The notes under the pieces are model-generated. The model was not told the DNA's origin. It was given only the letters and a program-made list of their open reading frames with translations, and did not search any database. This document shows positions 29,681 through 34,267 of a stretch of 34,267 nt of DNA, piece by piece (within the stretch, counting starts at the first letter, position 1; each line of letters begins with the position of its first letter). The stretch spans positions 1-34,267 of IMG/VR virus record IMGVR_UViG_3300002161_000019; one strand, 5' to 3'. This DNA comes from a virus. A program made the position numbers and the translations under genes.

Positions 29681-30580
29681 TTACTCGGCAGTCGCAGCAG
29701 CCTTCTGCTGTTGTCGAAGCCGAAGTTGTTCAACTACACTCAACTTCTTACCTTCTGCAGGAGCAGATGGAGCGGGAGCCGGTGCAGGAGCCTCATCAGT
29801 GCTGGTTGAAAGTGCCTTGGCAACCTTTGATACTGCAGGCTTGGCAGGTGCAGCATCTTCAGCATCTTCACCATTTGGTAGTGAAGAGCCAGTCTGATCA
29901 GCGATCAGCATCGCTTCAAGTTGCTCTCGCGAAACCTTAGAAGTGCGATATGCCTTCAGGTCAAATAGTTCGATTGCCTCAAGTACGTCGTCAGCAACAT
30001 CAGTTTGCTTAGGAGAGAAACTAGAGGTACCATAGTCAGCATACTGACCAGATTGGGTCTTCTTGATACGGAAGTTATACCCACCCTTTAGTTCGTAAGG
30101 AGGTTCCTCAAGATCACCGCTTTGGAAGGCTGCTTGAATTTGCTTGAAGATCTTTGGTCCAAACTCGATCAACTTAACAAGTTGCTCTGTGTCGTGCTCG
30201 ACAGGGGTCTCAAGAACTAGCACTTGACCAATGTAGCCCTTCTTACGGTAGTACTTCTTACCGAGTTCAGGGTTGTGCTCAGGATCCTTTTCATCGTAGT
30301 ACTTAGAGGACAGGGCGCAGATTGGGCAGTCCTCGCCGTGCATCTTCAGGCAGGCAACCTTCTCACGCTTACCATTTACAACAAGATCGTGAGTTAGGTT
30401 TTCCACGAGGAAACCCATCGGATTATCTTCATCTAGGTCGGGTAGGAAGCGGACAACAGAAACGCTGTCTGCGGGTGCCTTCCAAAAATTGAAAAACTTC
30501 TTCCAATTTTGGTCACCACCAGTGCCGGTGGTCTTTTGGGCGAATGAGGCGGCTAGGTCAGCCAGAGTACGTTTTGCCAT
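29681..30580 (-). CDS. 32: Single-stranded DNA-binding protein gp32
   Basis: The 299-aa protein starts MAKRTLADLAASFAQKTTG. It has the gp32 zinc-binding subdomain ACLKMHGEDCPICA (Cys, His and a CPIC pair) and an OB-type core with KYYRKKGYIGQVLVLE and aromatic DNA-binding residues. An extended Ala/Pro linker (EAPAPAPAPSAPAEG) leads to a Gln/Arg-rich C-terminal helix. T4 gp32 ends in an acidic tail; this one ends ATAE and is not strongly acidic at its tip. The frame extends upstream, but AAGGA fixes the ATG at 30580. It coats single-stranded DNA and coordinates replication and recombination proteins. Confidence 0.95.
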   Translation of the reverse strand: MAKRTLADLAASFAQKTTGTGGDQNWKKFFNFWKAPADSVSVVRFLPDLDEDNPMGFLVENLTHDLVVNGKREKVACLKMHGEDCPICALSSKYYDEKDPEHNPELGKKYYRKKGYIGQVLVLETPVEHDTEQLVKLIEFGPKIFKQIQAAFQSGDLEEPPYELKGGYNFRIKKTQSGQYADYGTSSFSPKQTDVADDVLEAIELFDLKAYRTSKVSREQLEAMLIADQTGSSLPNGEDAEDAAPAKPAVSKVAKALSTSTDEAPAPAPAPSAPAEGKKLSVVEQLRLRQQQKAAATAE

Positions 30581-30632
30581 TTTATAAATTCCTTCAAAGT
30601 TAGAATAAACAAGATTGATTTTGTATAAACAG

Positions 30633-30648
30633 TGTTGATTGCTCAACA
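30633..30648 (-). promoter_or_regulatory. Hairpin with GCAA tetraloop in the gp32 leader
   Basis: TGTTGA-GCAA-TCAACA forms a six-pair stem with a GNRA loop, 53 bases ahead of the gp32 ATG and followed by an AU-rich unstructured stretch. T4 gp32 represses its own mRNA through a leader pseudoknot and AU-rich region, so this may be the nucleation site here. Confidence 0.45.
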
Positions 30649-30652
30649 ATTT

Positions 30653-30660
30653 TATTTATA
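30653..30660 (-). promoter_or_regulatory. T4-type late promoter TATAAATA upstream of gp32
   Basis: An exact TATAAATA octamer, about 75 bases before the gp32 ATG, just upstream of the GCAA hairpin. It would keep the SSB gene active late in infection. Confidence 0.7.
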
Positions 30661-30725
30661 CGCTTCCACACAAAGATGATGGTATCAACCTCCAAAAAGT
30701 CAGAATGCTATTTCCAACGTTTTTA

Positions 30726-30734
30726 ATTATACCA
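30726..30734 (-). promoter_or_regulatory. Extended -10 promoter upstream of gp32
   Basis: TGGTATAAT is a full extended -10 element (TGnTATAAT). A good -35 is absent, as expected for extended -10 promoters. The start would lie about 140 bases before gp32. With the late promoter it gives gp32 two promoters. Confidence 0.55.
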
Positions 30735-30758
30735 CCTTCTAGTGTTCTGGTGTGCGAA

Positions 30759-31910
30759 TTAACAGGTCTGAAGTACAATTTCATCAACTTCGCTACCTGC
30801 CCGCGCACAAGTCTGGCTGTAGTATTGGCGTGCAACAGCATCATATCCAACACTTTTGTCTGGTCGTGTTTCCTGGCGAACCATCAGAGTTTCAATGTCA
30901 CACCAGAATTCCACTGCAACTACCTTCATTCGGTTTTGTCTTGCCAACTGAACGTATCTTGCTCTTGCCTTCTTAGAGGCATTTACGTTGTCAATGGTAA
31001 TGCCAAATTTCTTTCGGTCGGCATCTTGCATCAACGTACGTAGGTCTTCCGCAATATATTTGTCAAACTTTGTTTTGTGCTCATTGCAGAAGTTCCAAGC
31101 ATCAGCATACAGACGCTTTACATCATCTGAGCTGTGCCCGTGCTTATTCATATAGAATGATAGCCTAAGTACATCAAGCGAGTGATAAACCGTGTTTTGG
31201 AGATTTTCCCTGAAATAGGTAGATTTTCCGGCGCCTGAAGGTCCGATTAGAATGTAGCAGGTACCCTCAGCCTCATCAAAGGTATTCAACGCATCCTCTT
31301 GGATATTTGAAAACGTTGAAATCCAGTTCTTCACCCTTTCAAGTTTTTCCTGGTGGTTATCAGACGTTCTGCCTGCGGCATCTGACCTTAGGCAGTCAAA
31401 GAAAATATCACAGTGATGAAGCGTTGAAAGAGTTGCCCTCTTTAGTGCACTCAGCTTTGCCTCATCTTTTATGCCATACGGCAGGTGGTGCTCGATTATC
31501 CACCGAACTCTTCGTGCATCCTCGGCGCTCAGCAACGAGCGCAGCCTCTCGCTCTTCAACCAATGCTCTGTAAAAATAACTGCAGAAAGAAGTTCGTGCC
31601 CAGGGTAGCGACGATACGTCTGACCATCCGAAGTTTTGACCGTTTCCTCTGCCTTTGGCTTTCCAGCATCGTGAAATAGAAGAGAACATACAGCAATGAT
31701 GTTGTGGGTTAGTGGGCGAAATGATGAAAAATTCTTGATGTAATGGTCAATGACCATCTCAGTGTGTGTCCAGACGTTTTCCTCTCTGTGATATGGGCTA
31801 TTCTCAGACGTGTTGAGCATTGCCACGCCTGCAGCAGAAGCCTCAAGCGAGACAATCACCTCCCACAGTTCTGGAGAAAAGTCAAAATCAGTCTGTTGAA
31901 GAATTTTCAT
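30759..31910 (-). CDS. HD-Pnk: RNA/DNA end-healing phosphoesterase-kinase
   Basis: The 383-aa protein joins two domains. Residues about 40-200 form an HD phosphohydrolase: H49, H80-D81 in LLFHDAGK, PGHE near 105, EHH at 140-142 and D177 in RSDAAGR. Residues about 215-383 form a P-loop kinase with Walker A GPSGAGKS at 223-230. This order matches bacterial HD-Pnk (studied in Runella), where the HD domain removes 2',3' cyclic phosphate or 3' phosphate and the kinase adds a 5' phosphate. Together with the RNA ligase at the left edge it could repair cleaved tRNA, as T4 Pnkp and Rnl1 do against host anticodon nucleases. The ATG overlaps the preceding stop. Confidence 0.85.
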   Translation of the reverse strand: MKILQQTDFDFSPELWEVIVSLEASAAGVAMLNTSENSPYHREENVWTHTEMVIDHYIKNFSSFRPLTHNIIAVCSLLFHDAGKPKAEETVKTSDGQTYRRYPGHELLSAVIFTEHWLKSERLRSLLSAEDARRVRWIIEHHLPYGIKDEAKLSALKRATLSTLHHCDIFFDCLRSDAAGRTSDNHQEKLERVKNWISTFSNIQEDALNTFDEAEGTCYILIGPSGAGKSTYFRENLQNTVYHSLDVLRLSFYMNKHGHSSDDVKRLYADAWNFCNEHKTKFDKYIAEDLRTLMQDADRKKFGITIDNVNASKKARARYVQLARQNRMKVVAVEFWCDIETLMVRQETRPDKSVGYDAVARQYYSQTCARAGSEVDEIVLQTC

Positions 31911-32248
31911 CAGTCAATATTAGAAACTACACGAGCAGAAATGCCGTGTTCAGCAAGCACCTTCACAAAGGCTCGCGCACCTTCTTCCTTCGCGTACATC
32001 CACTGCGTGCTGTTCCTAGAAGGGTTGAAGATGTTGTAGCCGCCGTAGAACTCATCAACATTGCCAACCTTTTGGTCCTTCAACATCGACACAAAGCGAC
32101 CACGAGCAGGACGAATATTCACATGCACAAACCCACAGGGATACCACTCGCCTGGATGGTCAGAGAGGTACTTCTGCGTAGCAGCACCTGCAAGTCGAGT
32201 TGCTTCATTGAAGACGTCAAGTTCCTTCTGATACTGGTATGGTTGCAT
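31910..32248 (-). CDS. Hypothetical protein with a YPCG motif, 112 aa
   Basis: The protein starts MQPYQYQKELDVFNEATRLA and has GEWYPCGFVHVNIRPARGRF near 40-59, a small beta-rich module with a conserved-looking Tyr-Pro-Cys-Gly. The frame is open further upstream, but AAGGA seven bases before the ATG at 32248 fixes the start. Its stop overlaps the HD-Pnk start (TGATG). A YPCG also occurs in the neighbouring upstream gene, so the two may be related. The function is unknown. Confidence 0.65.
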   Translation of the reverse strand: MQPYQYQKELDVFNEATRLAGAATQKYLSDHPGEWYPCGFVHVNIRPARGRFVSMLKDQKVGNVDEFYGGYNIFNPSRNSTQWMYAKEEGARAFVKVLAEHGISARVVSNID

Positions 32249-32261
32249 ACTGATATCCTTC

Positions 32262-32696
32262 TTAGAAGTGGGGGTTACGCTCATCGACAGTTCCAGAGAC
32301 AAGAGAGAATGTACCTCCAATCTCCTTCCATGCCGGTCGGTTCTTGCAGCGGTTAAAGCGTGCACCCGTAGAGGTAGTAATCCTCCACGACTTGGTAATC
32401 CTTACAATCTTTCCACACGGATAGTAGTCACCATTGAAGCCGCGAGAAACATCATCCCCTACTGTAGGCGCTTCAAATACCTCAAACCGTGGAGAAACAC
32501 TAGATGAATTATCGGCAGAAAGCCATACATTTCCAGTCATCGCAGTAATATAGACTGCTAGTTTTTCGGCTTCTTCCATTGAAGAGACATCTTGCCGTAG
32601 CGACATCCAGCCATTGACCTTGTCCCAAGTAGCATTCTTTGGGAACTCACTTGAAACTTCAACTGGAAGACCATTGACCATACGCACATACTTCAT
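32262..32696 (-). CDS. Hypothetical protein with a YPCG motif, 144 aa
   Basis: The protein starts MKYVRMVNGLPVEVSSEFPK, with a helical DVSSMEEAEKLAVYITAMTG part and then GDYYPCGKIVRITKSWRITT. GGAAGGAG seven bases before the ATG fixes the start at 32696; longer frames would begin upstream of the promoter. A six-codon ATG frame (MEGDIV) spans the ribosome binding site and ends overlapping this ATG. It is the first gene after the terminator and promoter that follow the LamG protein. Confidence 0.65.
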   Translation of the reverse strand: MKYVRMVNGLPVEVSSEFPKNATWDKVNGWMSLRQDVSSMEEAEKLAVYITAMTGNVWLSADNSSSVSPRFEVFEAPTVGDDVSRGFNGDYYPCGKIVRITKSWRITTSTGARFNRCKNRPAWKEIGGTFSLVSGTVDERNPHF

Positions 32697-32720
32697 ACAA
32701 TATCTCCTTCCATAGATGCT

Positions 32721-32749
32721 ATTATACACCAGTTTCTGCGGAAAAAGAA
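32721..32749 (-). promoter_or_regulatory. Promoter for the YPCG / HD-Pnk operon
   Basis: TATAAT (32726-32721) preceded by GGTG, the same GTGTATAAT box as at 2941 and 12397. The -35 is poor (TTCTTT at 17 bases), but the ACACTTTT element begins 41 bases before the end of the -10 box, as in the other cassettes. Confidence 0.55.
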
Positions 32750-32751
32750 AC

Positions 32752-32783
32752 AAAAAAGTGTGTCATTTTAGACACACTTTTTC
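32752..32783 (-). terminator. Terminator after the LamG protein
   Basis: AAAAAGTGTGTC pairs with GACACACTTTTT around a six-base loop; about 12 base pairs with T runs on both strands, 18 bases past the LamG stop codon and directly ahead of the next promoter. Confidence 0.8.
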
Positions 32784-32800
32784 TTAACCTGCCTTAGAAA

Positions 32801-34267
32801 TTAAGCAGGAGTAAAGTTGCTGGTGTAAAGGGCTTCAGTTGTTACCTTTAGACCTTGGAGATAACCGTTGAAGTAATCTCCTGCGAGACCTGCATACGTA
32901 TTCCAACCAACGCCCATTTCTTGATTGCCTACAGGGAAAAGGTTAGAGGTCGTTGTTCCTACAGATACACCGTCCTGGTACATCGTAATCGTTGAACCAG
33001 ACTTAACGATTGCTATATGGTACCAGGTGTCAATTGACAGTGAAGGTCCTGTTATTCTGTTTGCGCCATTACCAGAGACAGTGGTTGAGTACAGTCTAAA
33101 TGTGGATAGTCCTACATACACGTTCCACCTGTAGTTTGTCCCAGTTCCAAACTGGAAAATGTGTGGGGTGTTTGCAAGAGAGTTAAAGCGTACCCAGCAC
33201 TCTACTGTAAAATCACCACTATACAGGTCTAAGAACCTAGACGATGGAACAGTTAGGTAATCTCCATTTCCGTCAAATGCAACCGTTGTATTTCCACCAC
33301 GGGTTTGAACGTTGCTTACCCGTGCATCTCCAAAGGCGGCAATGTTGTTCTTTGTCGTGGAGTCAAACAGACCAGCGTGTCTAAAGTCAAGCGCCAAACT
33401 TGTTGCTGGAGTTATATCAAGAGGTGCTGATGCAGGTCTGAAGTTTCCTTCGTATAGACCAGCGCCACGAATAACTCTAACTGAAGATATGCGACCAGAA
33501 GAAGGGCTTGCTACTGCAACCCCAGCACCTAGTGTCACTGATGTAGCCGACGTGCTAAGTGCCGCACTGCTAACAATAGTTGTGGCTAAAACACCATTTA
33601 AGAACAACCTAATAGAACCACGAACCCGACAGGCTGTTACGTGATGCCAAACATTTGCTCTTGGTGTGGAAGTTATTACTGTGTTATTTGAGATATCCCA
33701 GGATGTACCGTTTGATGAGGAATAAAATGCAAGTCCGCCCGTACTATTAACATAAAATAGCCATCCAGGATAGTTCGTGCCATTCCACCCGCATCCCATA
33801 ACTGCGGTTGAGTTGGTAATTGTTGCAGGTCCAGGTCTCCACCAGAATTCAATGGTGAAGTCCTCACTTGAGGTAGGAACAAATGCTGTAGAGCCAGTGA
33901 TTGCAAGGCTATCACCAGTTCCATCAAAATATGCATTTCCAGCAGACATCATATTTGAATAATTTGACGCTGTGGTGCTTGACGAGGTCTTTGTGAATGG
34001 CGTATTAGGGCGAACACGAGCAGAGTTGAAGAGCCTGATGTAGTGGTTGTTGCGGCTCTCATCAATAACATTTGAAGAACGAGCAGTTAGCAGACTGAGG
34101 TTCTTTGAGTATTGGCTAGCCTGTAGCGGTGAGGAACTTGGAGTAAATGCACCGGTATATGCAACCACTCCTTTTAGAATTCTTATATTTGAAACATGGC
34201 CCTTATAATAAGCAGCACCTGTAGCACCAATTGTTCCACCAGAGTTGTAGTAGTTGCCTACAGTGGT
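32801..34267 (-). CDS. LamG-domain tail or adhesin protein (5' end beyond window)
   Basis: The reading frame is open from the right edge; the visible 488 residues contain two complete LamG/concanavalin-type jelly-roll modules and the end of a third. Landmarks are AYFDGTGDSLAI, FTIEFWWRPG, WHHVTACRVRGSIRLFLNG and later FDGNGDYLTV, FTVECWVRF, WYHIAIVKSGSTITMYQDG, each module ending in a short ALYTSNFTP-type motif (GAFTPSSSPL, GNFRPASAPL, SNFTPA). Such modules bind carbohydrates or decorate capsids and tails. An in-frame GTG at 34168 is not the true start because it lies within a module. Confidence 0.85.
   Translation of the reverse strand, partial: TTVGNYYNSGGTIGATGAAYYKGHVSNIRILKGVVAYTGAFTPSSSPLQASQYSKNLSLLTARSSNVIDESRNNHYIRLFNSARVRPNTPFTKTSSSTTASNYSNMMSAGNAYFDGTGDSLAITGSTAFVPTSSEDFTIEFWWRPGPATITNSTAVMGCGWNGTNYPGWLFYVNSTGGLAFYSSSNGTSWDISNNTVITSTPRANVWHHVTACRVRGSIRLFLNGVLATTIVSSAALSTSATSVTLGAGVAVASPSSGRISSVRVIRGAGLYEGNFRPASAPLDITPATSLALDFRHAGLFDSTTKNNIAAFGDARVSNVQTRGGNTTVAFDGNGDYLTVPSSRFLDLYSGDFTVECWVRFNSLANTPHIFQFGTGTNYRWNVYVGLSTFRLYSTTVSGNGANRITGPSLSIDTWYHIAIVKSGSTITMYQDGVSVGTTTSNLFPVGNQEMGVGWNTYAGLAGDYFNGYLQGLKVTTEALYTSNFTPA

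Overview
The window is a piece of a T4-like myovirus genome. The evidence is a set of T4-superfamily core genes: clamp loader gp44/gp62, gp32, uvsX, uvsY, uvsW, DNA ligase, a gp31/GroES-like co-chaperonin, nrdA/nrdB with a glutaredoxin, dCMP deaminase and T4-type late promoters (TATAAATA). Almost everything is on the minus strand, so transcription runs from high to low coordinates, and many genes are translationally coupled through ATGA or TGATG overlaps. The host cannot be named from the sequence. The gene set resembles aquatic T4-like phages of the cyanophage/pelagiphage type, but no photosynthesis genes are seen here.

Layout from the right edge in transcription order: a LamG-rich tail or adhesin protein (cut by the right edge); two small unknown proteins and an HD-Pnk RNA end-healing enzyme; then a recombination block (gp32, uvsX, a 57-aa protein, an unknown, uvsY, an unknown, and a uvsW gene broken into three pieces). 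Next come two unknown proteins, a GH108 endolysin, a small protein, nrdA, nrdB and a glutaredoxin. A tail block follows: a membrane protein that may be a holin, a 926-aa tail fibre rich in HxH motifs, and a tandemly duplicated three-gene adhesin cassette. Then a coiled-coil protein, dCMP deaminase, an unknown, the N-terminal half of a miniature DnaE-like polymerase, a small conserved protein, the gp31-like co-chaperonin, a repeat-bearing membrane protein, gp44, gp62, four unknowns and the C-terminal half of the DnaE-like protein. At the left edge lie a few small genes, the only plus-strand gene, an SprT-like metalloprotease, ATP-dependent DNA ligase, two unknowns and the start of an RNA ligase (cut by the left edge).

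The most striking system is the fractured uvsW at 24370..27095. The helicase P-loop is interrupted exactly between GSGK and T. The first gene ends with a 28-residue N-intein starting with Cys. The last gene begins with a C-intein of about 138 residues ending in HN followed by Thr. Between them sits a free-standing HNH-type homing endonuclease gene with its own late promoter and ribosome binding site. The helicase should become active only after protein trans-splicing. The very early split point puts it with the rare atypically split inteins.

A second unusual system is a two-gene, strongly shortened DnaE-like (family C) polymerase relative. One gene carries the GRGS nucleotide-binding segment. 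The other, 5.6 kb away, carries all three candidate catalytic aspartates and the KSHxxAY finger motif. The clamp loader genes lie between them.

Regulation is partly visible. Several cassettes combine a hairpin terminator arm (ACACTTTT) about 40 bases ahead of a promoter of the form GTNTAC-N17-TATAAT, and at two of these genes the ATG lies only 7 bases past the -10 box, suggesting leaderless mRNAs. TATAAATA or one-mismatch late promoters precede gp32, the homing endonuclease, the endolysin, the possible holin and the co-chaperonin operon.
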